From Petrosia ficiformis (taxonomy: Eukaryota > Porifera > Demospongiae > Haplosclerida > Petrosiidae), in the NCBI GenBank assembly GCA_947044365.1, contig OX345641.1:824960-888959 (forward strand): a stretch of 64,000 bases of DNA, given 5' to 3'. Position 1 is the stretch's first letter. The number at the start of each line of letters is the position of its first letter. Position numbers and translations under genes: made by a program. Below are positions 24,223 through 37,092 of the stretch, one piece after another. The notes under the pieces are model-generated. The model ran no database searches and was not told the DNA's origin. It worked only from the letters and a program-made list of their open reading frames with translations.

Positions 24223-25317
24223 TTTGTATTGCATAAAGGAAATTAGTTTGTGATTATAATTATACAAATATTTTCATTTGTTTTCGTATACTTTCATATT
24301 TTAGCATGTGTATTTACATAAATTCAAGTTCAGTCTGTTTTCTAGTAAACACATAGATCTACAACATACCTATACATACATACATGTACATACATACATA
24401 CATACATGTACATACATACATACATACATGTACATGCATACATACATATGTATGTACGTACATGCACGTACATCTGTTTGTTCATCTATCCACATTCTTC
24501 CATACACAGAGATTCAGTGAAGTGTAATTCAGTTACCCGTCTTCAACATCTCTCTACTCAATTGTTTCTTCACAGTCATAAATTCACCTCTCCATTGTCT
24601 GGTAACCAGGAAGTGAGTGCCTTTGGCAGTGGAGGTAAAGGGGATAGAGGTAATTGGACCACTGGATATAATTATACATGTACACATGTAGATGGATGAA
24701 TGGACGGATGGATGGACGAACGAATGGATGGGATACTAAATGAGGTTTCGTGCAGGTTTATGTTAGCAATTGAGAGATGAAGGAGTTCGTACAGTCATAC
24801 GAGGATGAATTGGGGTAATACAGGAACTCCCCCTCAAATGTTTTTCAGATTATTTAGTACAAATAGTTTGTGTTTGTTGTATATGGGGAGCAGGTCATGA
24901 GTGGTGAAAATAAATGAAAACGTCCATCAATATTTCCACACCCTGGTTACCTGAAGATCTAAAACATACTTTTAAAATAGTAACATATGATTGGTTACAT
25001 GTTCAGTTAGTCACTTTCACTCCTATTTCTACAATGTTTCATTACATGCTCTTGTGTTGCTAGGTGATAACTGGATCGTTGATTGTAATGACTCCAGTGA
25101 ATATTGGAATAGAGATGATCTTGTGAGATTCAAACACAAAGACACTGGAAAGTATGTCTTAACTTACTTACATTATACATGTACATGTTACTTGTGTATA
25201 TACATGTACATGTATATTCCCAATAAATGTATTTATTACATGTACATGTATGTGTATATGTACGTGCATGTACAACCATAATTCCATATGCCTATCCATC
25301 AACATCAATTTGTCCTC

Positions 25318-25645
25318 CATCTACCATTCATCCATCCATCTATCTATCCATCCATTCATCCATCCACCCATGTATCCATCCATTCATCTATCCATTTATC
25401 CATCCATCCATCCATCCATCCATTGATCCATTCATCTATCCATCCATCTATCTATCCATCCATTCATCCACCCATTTATTCATCCATCCATCCATCCATT
25501 AATCCATTCATCTATCTATCCATCCATCCACCCATTCATCTATCCATCCATCCATCCATCCATCCATTGATCCATTCATCTATCCATCCATCTATCTATC
25601 CATCCATTCATTCACCCATCCATCCAACCATCCATTCATCTATTT
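25318..25645. repeat. (ATCC)n microsatellite, longest copy
   Basis: About 330 bp of CATC, CATT, TATC and CACC words in the second intron of SDF2 copy 3, with an internal repeat of about 130 bp suggesting a further duplication of the array itself. Confidence 0.85.
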
Positions 25646-26119
25646 ATCATTCTTCATTATAAATATAGTTCACATAACTGCCTCAGTTTGTCTTCATCAC
25701 CTGTTTCTCCTACAGGTTTCTTCATTCCAGTGGTCACTCATATGGTAGACCAATAGCTGGTCAAAGAGAAATATCGGCATATGGAAATGCTGGTAATCAG
25801 AATAACCTATGGACAGCAATGGTATGACCACACCTCCATGCTCCCACTCGATTAGCCACACACCCCTCTGTGTTTTCCAAGTTGTGCTGACTCAGTATGC
25901 ATAGAATCATGCATGCCAATCAAATTCTAGTATTGTGAAATGTGATCAAATGTCACATGACTACTATACTTATTAAATTAATAGTTTCAAGTTTGAGAGT
26001 GCCTTGAAAAGTGCCTTAAAAAAAATATTTTTCACAAATCAGTCAGCATAACAAAATGAACTTCTCTATGTACATCTAGATAGGGGAGATTACTAATTAC
26101 ATGTACATAATAGGTTACC

Positions 26120-26267
26120 CAGTGTTCTCCCTAAAAAATGATCAAGGCGTAGGGGGAGGGTGTGGCCTGGAGTCCATATCAAAGAATATAGGCCACTCCC
26201 ATTGCCACATCAAAGGATTTTGGATGTAGAAGGCCCCCTACTCCAGAAGAGCCTAGGGAGAACACTG
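26120..26267. mobile_element. hAT-like MITE with target duplication
   Basis: A 148-bp element with terminal inverted repeats CAGTGTTCTCCCTA, flanked by ggttacc on both sides (26113-26119 and 26268-26274). SDF2 copies 2 and 5 carry the uninterrupted empty site ataggttaccacttac. The CAGTG terminus fits hAT elements, though their duplication is usually 8 bp and only 7 bp match here. No coding capacity. Confidence 0.85.
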
Positions 26268-26300
26268 GGTTACCACTTACATGTACATGTACATGTACAG

Positions 26301-26506
26301 TATGTCAATAAAATGTCACCATACAGTAACAGTAATTACCTTAGTTCTACTGTCAGTATAGTATATATAGTAATTACTGTCTCACTACTGTGGTGTTCAA
26401 TTGACAAGTACAGCATTTACTGTTAAAACTACTGTTGAACTACTGTAGTGTGGAAATGAAACTACTGAGTAATTACTGTACTGTATGGTGATGTTTTATT
26501 GACATA
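26301..26506. mobile_element. TATGTCAATAAAA-TIR MITE
   Basis: A 206-bp element. The left end TATGTCAATAAAATGTCACC and the right end are inverted repeats over about 28 bp with two mismatches. The interior is also dyad-like (agtaattac...gtaattact). It lies 33 bp from the hAT-like element in the same intron and is absent from the other SDF2 copies. Confidence 0.85.
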
Positions 26507-26712
26507 TACTGTAGGTAGGCGAGGTTACTAGTTACATGTATGTAGTAGGGTCAGGTTACCGTTACAAGTAGATGTACATGTATCTCTAGCTTCATTTTTA
26601 TCGGTTCATTTATTTCTTCTTAAAAGTTGTCTTTTATCCTTCATTTTTGTTCTCTCTCTCTCTCTCTCTCCAGGAGGGTGTGTATATGGAACCAAATAAC
26701 GAGAATTTGTAA

Positions 26713-27706
26713 CCACACCCATTTTTAGATGGAAATTGTAATTCTGAATTTAATAGTTGTAACCATTAATTTATTTGTAACTTGTAACATCACATGACAT
26801 CACATGACGTCATAATACATCATGTGTGTGTCAGAAATACATCTTGTTGTTTTAAACAGAATTTACCCGATATGTCAAATTCGCTTTTCTTTATAATTAT
26901 TTCAACTTCATTTCTGTAATGAACTGTTGATTCAATTTCATTTTTTCCACTTGTATTCACACTTCACAGTACTGTTATGGTAAGACTAGTCTAGGCCTCT
27001 AGTAAGGTTCATGACAAAGTTGACAAAAAAAACATAGTTGAGCACTTCAATTCTTGATTTGGTTGGCCGACTCAATAAGACAGAAAACAGGAGCTGTTAC
27101 AGAGACTAGATATACAAGCTATATGATCACCTATTATCTTAATGGAGTGCTTTCACAGTGGATGACCCTTCCTAATGTTATGGAGACATTTACAGTTTTC
27201 TCATAATTGATACTATTGTAAAAGGGTAGGTACAGCATGGCTCAATCATTATACTTTATAAATTCAAGGATATTCGGAAGAGAGGGGTACTACTGTACAT
27301 GTATACACAAAAAACAATTAAGAGAATACTTTATCTCACTTGAACCATAACCACATGCAACTAAGTTTACATATTTACTATCATGTGACTTGTAGTTTAC
27401 TGATCTATATCACGTTACACTTATTAGTATGGCAAAGTTAAGTTTTAGTATGGACATTATAATCAAAACCAAAGAAACTATAATTGTAACTATAAATGAA
27501 ATTAATAATTTTAATAAACTACATTACAATACACTGCAAAAAAAACTAATTAGTACTACGAATAAATGAAATATAATTCTAATAAACTACAGTACTGCCA
27601 CTCCTATTTTCTGAGTCTCCCTCTTCTTTTTCCCCAGAGACTATACCTATTAGAATGAATTTGAATTTACATAATTGTGATTGATGACATCATAATATTG
27701 TCACCC
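26713..27706. other. Convergent spacer between SDF2 copy 3 and caspase F
   Basis: Same 3' flank block as in the other modules, with small deletions and a 7-nt insertion at about 26956. No gene is seen. Confidence 0.5.
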
Positions 27707-29678
27707 TCAGTAAATTTTATCCTTACTTTTCTTTAAGTAAAGCTTGTAGCGAAGCTGACTAACAAATGAGGGTATTTGTTTCTTTTCTCCTTTTGTCTTA
27801 CTAGTCTCATACTCTTCTGCAACTTTCCTGTTGACTTCAGTGAGGATACTAACAAGATCATGATCTCCACTAAATTTATTTATGGCAACAACAAGGCTCT
27901 GAATAAACCAAGAACCATTTTGATTGTTTCGCCAGGCTCCGTAACCAGGAGGAACTGGATATGCTACTAGAATGTCAGCTTCTGTAGGTAGTTTCAACTG
28001 ATCTGTCCATTCTCCTTTATCTTCAAAACTTTGACCTGTTCTTGGCATTTCATCTGTCCCCTCTTGCATCACCCCATCATCCTTTCTGATTCCCCGACAT
28101 GCTTGGAAAATAAAGAGCTTGGGCTTGCCCACAAGGGTGTGACATTTTTCACCACGAAAAGGCTCAATAATTTTATTATCGATGGACACTTCTTCACCAT
28201 CAGTACCGTAAAGAGCCCTATGATTGCCATGTGTCAGGATTACAACTGCAAAGCAATTGAGCTTTGAGTGATCCTTACCACTGGCTTGTTTCATCAATTC
28301 AATAATCTCATTACTTTTGAGATTTTCATAAGAGAAAACTTGAAATTTGTGATTTTGGAACATTTCCTTTAAATCTTTAGCATCTTGCTGGCTTCCAAAT
28401 CTCTCACTGTCTTCTTTGAATCTCCAATTATTGTCAATGATTAGGCAGTAGCCACGAGGCATTGAATTCATTGGATATGATCCCATTTCTTTTCCTCGGG
28501 TGTCTGTTCCCTCCTGACTCTCTGTTGTCACCTTGCTTATATCTGGAAGAGCAATATTCATTGTTTTTGTTTCACCTTTCGAAGATACATACTTAGAAGG
28601 AAGTTGAACTAAAGATGTTTTGCCATCAGGGAGGTCATCACATTCAGTATCATTAGGTCCTATGTTAAAATTTTCAGACATGCAAACAATAATTGTTAAT
28701 TATATTTTAATGTAAGAGTTGATTTGTCAGTATAATATAAATTTACTTATATACATACCAGGAGGTTTGCATCCAACCAGACCATAGAATTCATGATTCA
28801 TGAACAGATGTTCTGCCAAGCGGCCTTCCTCAATTGTGTCCAAAGCACAAATGAGAGCTTCTGGAGTCCGATTTTTCCCATTTCTCTTTAGCCAGATATT
28901 AAGGATTTCACTAATTTGTCTCTGGTAATCATTTTCAAGTGCTATTGCTTGTATCACACTTTGTGGCACATTATGAGCTAATGCTAGCTGGTTCCAGTGA
29001 GATGCAGTTGGACGTAGCAATTGCATCAATTTACCATGATCAATGTGTGGCACTATATGAATACACAATAACACATGCACTCACTTTTGTGTTGTATATA
29101 CTAGTGTTGTTTTAGTTTGATAATACTAACCACTGTCAGTTATAGTTATAGTATGTCTAGTTTATCATGATTTTAGTTACTATTGTAGAACAATTTTAGG
29201 ATTACTAAAAAGGGTTTTAACTAACTAAAACTACCCATTATTGGCCAATTTTCATTTTAGTTAGTTATAGTTATTGCAGTGGACCTGTAATTTAGTTAAC
29301 TAAAAGTCAAATGCCTTACTAAAAGGGGTTTTAGTTATAGTTATAGAAACAACACTAATACAAATGTACATACAAACATAATTAGATACCTTCTTTTGAA
29401 TGGTCTTCTGTCACCTTTCTTGCTATATCATGTTGATCAACTGTTTCCAAACCATTAACCAGAATTCCGCAAGTACGATCCTTTCTTTTTGATCTGAGCC
29501 AAAGTGGAATGAGATCCCTGAGGTGATGCAATGGTTTATTACTTGGCTGGTATGTCTTATACAAACCTAACTCAGTCCCTATGTTAGTATAACTACATAC
29601 CGGTAATTCTTTTAGAAACTGTACCAGTCTTCCTTCATACTGATTAGATTTGGCTAGAAAGAGAAATTGACGTAACAT
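27707..29678 (-). CDS. Death-Death-caspase protein, copy F (type II)
   Basis: Exons: 29390-29653 (Death 1, 18 nt shorter than B and E), 28759-29052 (Death 2) and 27707-28659 (linker plus caspase). With the in-frame ATG at 29676-29678 it gives 511 aa. The six-residue deletion in Death 1 turns GLDKTLVDNETYQ into GLYKTYQ. Catalytic residues are present (ILTHGNHR, FIFQACRGI), but the Gly at +4 from the catalytic His is Arg here, and AYPVPP replaces AYAVPP. A MITE sits in the intron between the Death exons, as in copy I. The first type I exon is not found. Confidence 0.78.
29102..29357. mobile_element. TAGTGTTGTTTTAGTT-TIR MITE, copy 2
   Basis: Insertion in the intron between the Death exons of caspase F. 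The left terminus is TAGTGTTGTTTTAGTT. The right end has lost about ten bases (tatagaaacaacacta) relative to the copy in I. Caspases B and E lack it at the same intron position, so it inserted before F and I separated. Confidence 0.8.
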
Positions 29679-32140
29679 TTTTGTGAGAGCTATACTCTGC
29701 AAAAACAGTTTGGTTATTTCAATCTATCATTTACCTCAATTGCATTTCAAATATTTAACTTTTGGTGTTGGAATGTTGTTCACAACGACAATATAAATTA
29801 GTCAGTACTTCCCCCACTATGAGTTTACAAAATTACTGATATTCTGTTTTTCATCCTCCACTTTCAGTTTACTTAGTCCTTGTGAACACAACCTTTCAAC
29901 ACTATAGATTAAAATTACAGTGTGTATATAATACAGAATGACGGCACAGTATATACGTGTATATGTAATTTAATACAGAATGACAGCGCAGTATATAATA
30001 AGACATATGAGATATCATATATCATAACAATCCATGTATGTACTAAAATGTAACCATACAAAGTAAGACATACTATATGTGACATTCCAATGAATGCATG
30101 TAATATGCTAAGTATATTGGAAATTGATCTTTACACATATTCAACAACATCAGCATTACAACAAAGCACTTTTTTTACTGTTTGCTAACTAATATAGAAA
30201 TTACAATCAGTTTTAAATACTCTATGTGTTGTAAAACACTCAAATCTTTATTTGCTATAATTATGTCACACTGAAACTAATGTGTTGTCAAAGTAATCAG
30301 TTTATTAAGAATCAAAACAATAATGTCCTAATAACAGTTCTGCCAGCTACTCTATATACATGAATATGTTTGATATTTTGCTGCAATAATTATTTATGTT
30401 GTAAGCAGAGTAACACAAAGTTGCAAGATAATGTAACTCTCAGCATGGGACCCATGTGCATGGGTGTTGAAGAATAATCTTAGGGAAGATAAGGCAACCA
30501 ATCAACATTGGCCATGATACTTCTGTAGATCAATCTGCACCTACTTACTGTAGAGTATGATCCATAAAATGTCACCAATTATATCACTCAAAATGATTTG
30601 TGGCTAGATGACAGTAGATGTGTATTGATTTGATGAAGTTGTGTCCGATAATTGCCACATCTTCTCTACAATATCACAAGAGGTGATTTGCATTGTCATA
30701 ATGTAAAGGAATGGACTTTCAAGTGATTCTCTCAGGCATACATTGTACTGTACAGCACTATTATTATCTTGGTATGTGCAGAAATCCGGAGTTTAATACC
30801 AAGACGAAATGCATGTCAATGATTGTTTAGTTACTAAGATAACAAAATGAATTGTTACATTGCCAAAATGTAAACAAAGCTATAAAGATTGTATACCTAA
30901 ATCTACTTATAGTATAACTATTTGTTACTATGGTAACTATATAGCACAGTCACTTCTTCCGCTTGGTTTGACTCCCTCCTGTGTTTGTATTCTTTCTTTT
31001 CCGTTTTGTTCTTTTCTCCTCCTCTTTTTTTACATATACTATTAGAATGATAAACAAACTATTATCAATTAGCTTTGGAGCTGAAACTTGAAATCATAAT
31101 TATATTATAATTAAAGTATTTTAGATGACTAGGTATGTATTTTGTATATGTTTCTCTCTTTAATTTTCTCATCATAATTATACACTAAATTGTTAAAATA
31201 GTACACTGTAAATTGTAAATTTTAAAATTAACTGGTTATTTTAACCCACAGGAGTTTCAATGCTGTATTGATAATAAATGTTATACTTGTGAGGTATAAG
31301 TTATTGTAAATTTTCATTCAATTATCTGTGAAGAACAAAGTTATTTGTGGACAAATTCCACGACTTTGTACTTATAATAACAAATAACAGATAACAAATT
31401 AAAACATTTGTGTATATATAGATATAATTCATATATATAATATATATACAAAAAAATCTATTATATATTCATGCAGTACTAATCATTGCCACCTCTTCTC
31501 AACAATTAATATCGCAAGATGTGATATACTTGTTGTGACATAACGGAATGGACTTAGTTTGTTTAAGTTATTCTATATGGCATATTTTCAATTAATGTAT
31601 ATTGTACAGCACTATCATTATCATGGTATGTGCAGAAGTCCTGAGTTTAGTACCAAGAAGAAATGCATACCAATTAATGTTTGTTTACTATATGTATATA
31701 TATATATAAGATGTATGTACACAATGAAAGTAAGTAATAATTTGGAAAAGGAAAGCTACATTGTACCTAAATCTATTATTGTCGTATAAGTGTATAAACT
31801 TCTTGTTACTATGGTAACTATATAGTACAGTCACTTCTTCTGCTTGGTTTGACTCCCTCCTGTGTTTGTATTCTTTCTTTTCCGTTTTGTTCTTTTCTCC
31901 TCCTCTTTTTTTAATGCTATTAGAATGATAAACAACCTATTATCAATTAACTTTGTAGTTGAAACCATGTTATACACATAATTCGTAATAATCACACGCA
32001 AAACTGATGACCTCATGGTCATGTGGCACTGATAAGGGAGTCAGATGCCTATTTTTTGTGTGTATTATCTTTACTACTTTATACCGCCCTACTAATTAAT
32101 TGTAAATTTTGGTTACAATCATTAATTTTAAGTGTCTTAA
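29679..32140. other. Spacer between caspases F and G
   Basis: Contains a segment shared with the B-C and I-J spacers (about 30200-30400), an inverted piece (about 30430-30560), an extra copy of the type I 3' flank (30886-31090), and about 400 bp of AT-rich sequence (31090-31460) not seen elsewhere in the window. From about 31460 it returns to the usual type I 3' flank. No gene is supported. Confidence 0.5.
30886..31090. repeat. Orphan extra copy of type I 3' flank
   Basis: About 205 bp nearly identical to 11114-11305 and to 31765-31960, including the cttggtttgactccctcctg stretch. There is no caspase exon on either side, so it is the remnant of a lost or partial duplication. Confidence 0.75.
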
Positions 32141-34201
32141 TTAGCTACCTTTCTTCAAGTAAAGCTTGTAGCGAAGCTGACTAACAAATGTGGATATTTG
32201 TTTCTTTTCTCCTTTTGTCTTACTAGTCTCATACTCTTCTGCAACTTTTCTGTTGACTTCAGTGAGGATGCTAACCAGATCATGATCTTCACTATATTCC
32301 TGGATAGCATCAACAATACTCTGGATGAACCAAGAACCATCCTTTTCATGGCGCCAGGCTGCATAGCCTGGAGGAACTGCATAAGCTGCAAGAATGTCAG
32401 CCTCTGTTGGTATTTTTAATTGATCTGTTGATTCTCCAGTTTCAACATTTTCTTCCATTTTACTTTGTTCATGATCTTTCGTGACTCCCCCATCTTCTTT
32501 GTCTCCCCGACATGCTTGAAAAATAAACAGTTTTGGCTTGTCCAGTAGATTGGGACAGTTGTTCCCACGAAAAGGCTCAATAATCTCTTTATCGATGGAT
32601 ACTGTTTTTCCATCTGTGCCATAAAGAATTCCATGATCGCCATGTGTCAGTATTATGACTACAAAGCAAGTCAGCTCTGAATGCTTATGATGAGCCTGCC
32701 GAGCTAATTCCATCAGTTTAATAATCTCATTACGAGAGCAATTTTCATATATTTGAACTGCAAAATCGAGATTTTTAAATACTGCTGACAAATCACTAGC
32801 ATCTTTTTGGCTTCCATATCTTACATTACCATTTTTGAATCTCCAGTTGTCAACGATGAGGCAGTAGCCACGAGGTGACGAAGTCATTGGATATGATCCC
32901 ATTCCTATTCCTCGGGTGTCTCTTCTCTCCTGACTCTCTATTATCACATTGCTTATATCTGGAAGAGCAATATTCATCGTTTCCATTTCATGATCACCTT
33001 TGAAAGATACATAATTAGAAGGAAATTGAAGTAATATTTATATTAATTTTAAAAAATGCAAGTTTAATAAACTCACTTTCACCATCAGGGAGGTCATCAC
33101 CATTAGTATCACTAGTTCCTATATAATACAATTGTCAGACAAGCAAACAAATTATTATATAGTCTGTTCACATTCATGATGTCCTCAAAATTATGGTGTG
33201 ATGACTTTATATGTAATATAATATATAGTTTAATGTCATAAGGGTAATACATGAGTATACTATAACTCAATAATGAAGCAATGGATTGAAATTTGACATA
33301 CACAAAAAAGAATGGAGAGTATAATTATATGATAATGGTGCAGGTAAAAACATTATTGGTCATTCCAAACTAAAGTTATGAACATTTGTCTGAGGTCATG
33401 GTGAACGTGAATGACCTTTAGTTATTAGTTATACTTTAAGCAAGTGTTGGTTTGGCATTATAATTTTATATTTAGTTACATACCAGGAGGTTTGCATCCA
33501 ACCAGAACATAGAGTTCACTGTTTCTTGAAAGCTCCTCGAATAGGTTTATATCGATTTTTTTCACAGCAGTCAAAAGATTATCTGGTGTTGCTTCATGCC
33601 CATTCCCTCTGAGCCACAGACTAATGATGTCAGTTAGTTGCCTTCGGTAATCACCTTCTATTGCTTGTATATCACTTTGTTGCACTTTAAGAGCCAATCC
33701 TAACTGATCCCAGCAAAATTCAATTGGTTGTAGTAATGTTACCAAACTTGAAAAATGGGCATCACTTTGTACTGTGGATATGAAATAATGCACATTTTCC
33801 TATATAATTATATATAAGACCACATTGATATATTGACATACCAACTTCTTTAAGAATGTATGTTTTTTCTACTTCTTCTGCAATAATTTTGTGCTTTATT
33901 TTTCTCAAAGCACTAGCCAGGATTCCCCATGTATGATCCTTACCACTCATTCTCAACCAAACTGAAATTACTTTAATTAGGCAATTTGAAGGATCACTCT
34001 TTGGTCTACAAATCTCATTATCGATGTCATTTTCATTCAAACCTAAGTACACCCCGAAGTGAATGTATCTACTTCTTGGTACTTTTTGTAGGAGCTGTAT
34101 AAGGTCTCCCTCGTGCTTATTAGGTTCATCTAGAAAATAAAAGTTTATATTCTACTTTTGTACATTAATCAAAGTTATAATAACTTACATCTGCCTGTCA
34201 T
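32141..34201 (-). CDS. Death-Death-caspase protein, copy G (type I)
   Basis: Exons: 34189-34201 (start, ATG 34199-34201), 33842-34129 (Death 1), 33484-33771 (Death 2), 33077-33118 (linker) and 32141-32997 (caspase). All are phase 1 with a total of 1488 nt, giving 495 aa. Among type I copies it is the one with the canonical caspase pentapeptide QACRG (FIFQACRGD). The other motifs are VRYGSQKDA, ILTHGDHG and AWRHEKDGSWF. Death 1 carries the variant GLNENDIDNE instead of GLKKSDIDNE. Every expected residue and splice site is present, so this is a strong candidate for a working protease. Confidence 0.87.
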
Positions 34202-35367
34202 CCTTAAGTCATGAAGTGACGGTGCAGTATACTAATACTATATATATAATTATACTATCTTCAGTGTATCATTTAGGAGGAAGAGATATCATAACATTTG
34301 AGTAACAACAATAGTAATATGATCTATATAAGGAGTGTCTTTCCCAGTCACTTAAACTGATATCTAACAATTATAATACCTCAATAGTAGTTGACAGGAT
34401 CTATAGGAGTGTTCTTTCCAAGAAAGTGAGGGCCTATCACTTGATAACAGCAGTGTGTTTGGTAGCATTTTCATAGGTAGTTGTGGTGTAAGTAGTTAAT
34501 GTATTCTTAAATGTGCATTATTCTGTTTATAACACCATCAGGTGACTAGTATATGAAATGTGATCGTCTCAATGTCACATGATCTATATACTGAACAGCT
34601 ACATGTATGTATGAAAAACACTTCTCATGTTTACAGAGTTAACACTTGTCATAAAATCATTAACATTTTAAGCACCATAATAATTACTATAGAATTTTAA
34701 AAATTGATCAACATTAAGAACCATCAACTATATACATGTACATGTTCACCAATGTACATGTACAATGTAAATGTACAACATAATCTTAATTGATTAATAA
34801 TAAAGTGATAATAATAATAATATTTAAAAGACCAAAAAACTCCACAAAGAACAGTTTCATAATATCTTCTGCTAATAAATATTTTTATGACATCGTCTGT
34901 TTTTAAATTATAGTTAAAATACATGCTTGGCAAGTATACTTTACATTTTAAAAGTATACTATACCACATGATCAATCATAATTATAATTATTGTGTTTAT
35001 CTTATTTCTTATTTGTTTGATGACGTCAGCTCTGAACATTTGCTGACAGTTGATCTTCTTCAGTACATTCATCCACATCCATTGCTATATATGAAAGAAA
35101 GAAACACAAACAATATAACCATTTTGATTGTATAAGCTATATTGAAAGTGAATCTAATTTGCTTGTGGTAGGAAGTACAGTTAATTACATTCTTACAAGT
35201 GTATCTTATAGTCTGCATGTTCACATTCATGATGACTTAAAATGATGACTTTATTATGTACTATAGTGTATAGTTTAATGACATTAAATTAATAGATGAT
35301 TATAATGTAACTCAATATTGAAACAATAGATTGAATGTTACATATATAAGAAAGAAAGGAGAGTATA
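34202..35367. other. Spacer upstream of copy G
   Basis: Colinear with 13520-14580 upstream of C. It contains a shortened version of the conserved exon-like block (about 35020-35090) and the TGACGTCA palindrome at about 35020-35027. No gene is seen. Confidence 0.5.
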
Positions 35368-36830
35368 ATTATGTGTAGTGACATACAATACTATATAACT
35401 ACATGTACATGTATATGATTATGTGTAGTTACATACAATACTATATAACTGCATGTACATGTATATGATTATGTGTAGTTACATGTACATACAATACTAT
35501 ATAACTGCATGTACATGTATATGATTATGTGTAGTTACATACAATACTATATAACTACATGTACATGTATATGATTATGTGTAGTTACATACAATACTAT
35601 ATAACTACATGTACATGTATATGATTATGTGTAGTTACATACAATACTATATAACTACATGTACATGTATGTGATTATGTGTAGTTACATACAATACTAT
35701 ATAACTACATGTACATGTATGTGATTATGTGTAGTTACATACAATACTATATAACTACATGTACATGTATATGATTATGTGTAGTTACATACAATACTAT
35801 ATAACTACATGTACATGTATATGATTATGTGTAGTTACATACAATACTATATAACTACATGTACATGTATATGATTATGTGTAGTTACATACAATACTAT
35901 ATAACTACATGTACATGCATATGATTATGTGTAGTTACATACAATACTATATAACTACATGTACATGTATATGATTATGTGTAGTTACATACAATACTAT
36001 ATAACTGCATGTACATGTATATGATTATGTGTAGTTACATGTACATACAATACTATATAACTGCATGTACATGTATATGATTATGTGTAGTTACATACAA
36101 TACTATATAACTACATGTACATGTATATGATTATGTGTAGTTACATACAATACTATATAACTACATGTACATGTATATGATTATGTGTAGTTACATACAA
36201 TACTATATAACTACATGTACATGTATATGATTATGTGTAGTTACATACAATACTATATAACTACATGTACATGTATGTGATTATGTGTAGTTACATACAA
36301 TACTATATAACTACATGTACATGTATATGATTATGTGTAGTTACATACAATACTATATAACTACATGTACATGTATATGATTATGTGTAGTTACATACAA
36401 TACTATATAACTACATGTACATGTATATGATTATGTGTAGTTACATACAATACTATATAACTACATGTACATGTATATGATTATGTGTAGTTACATACAA
36501 TACTATATAACTACATGTACATGTATATGATTATGTGTAGTTACATACAATACTATATAACTACATGTACATGTATGTGATTATGTGTAGTTACATACAA
36601 TACTATATAACTACATGTACATGTATATGATTATGTGTAGTTACATACAATACTATATAACTGCATGTACATGTATATGATTATGTGTACTTACATACAA
36701 TACTATATAACTACATACAATACTATATAACTACATGTACATGTATATGATTATGTGTAGTTACATACAATGCTATATAACTACATGTACATGTATATGA
36801 TTATGTGTGTTACATACAATACTATATAAC
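35368..36830. repeat. 50-bp-unit minisatellite, about 29 copies
   Basis: Largest array of the 50-bp unit, nearly 1.5 kb. Variant units (gcatgtacatg; tatgtgatt) recur in the same order within the array, suggesting that blocks of several units were duplicated together. It ends in the CATA microsatellite (36977-37045) ahead of SDF2 copy 4. Confidence 0.92.
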
Positions 36831-37092
36831 TACATTTATTTGTATTGCATACATGTAGTTTCTGATTATTATTTTACAAATATTTTCAATTTGTTTTCGT
36901 ATACTTTCATATTTAGCATGTGTATTTACATAAACTCCAGTTTATTCTGTTTTCTAGTAAACACATCTACAACATACCTACATACATACATACATACATA
37001 CATACATACATACATACATACATACATACATACATACAATGTACATACATTTGTCTGTCTAACTATGTATTTATCCATTCTTCCATACACAG

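Larger units (their letters stand above)
24510..26712 (+). pseudogene. SDF2-like MIR-domain gene, 5'-truncated copy 3
   Basis: Exons: 24510-24649, 25064-25151, 25716-25821 and 26674-26712, all with intact splice sites and frame. This is the best-preserved copy of the SDF2 3' part. It encodes LHSHKFTSPLSGNQEVSAFG, then [19 protein letters not shown], then [19 protein letters not shown], and ends EGVYMEPNNENL. The signal peptide and MIR 1 are still absent, so a secreted ER protein cannot be made unless exons outside the unit are used. The last intron has taken two separate MITE insertions. Confidence 0.75.
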
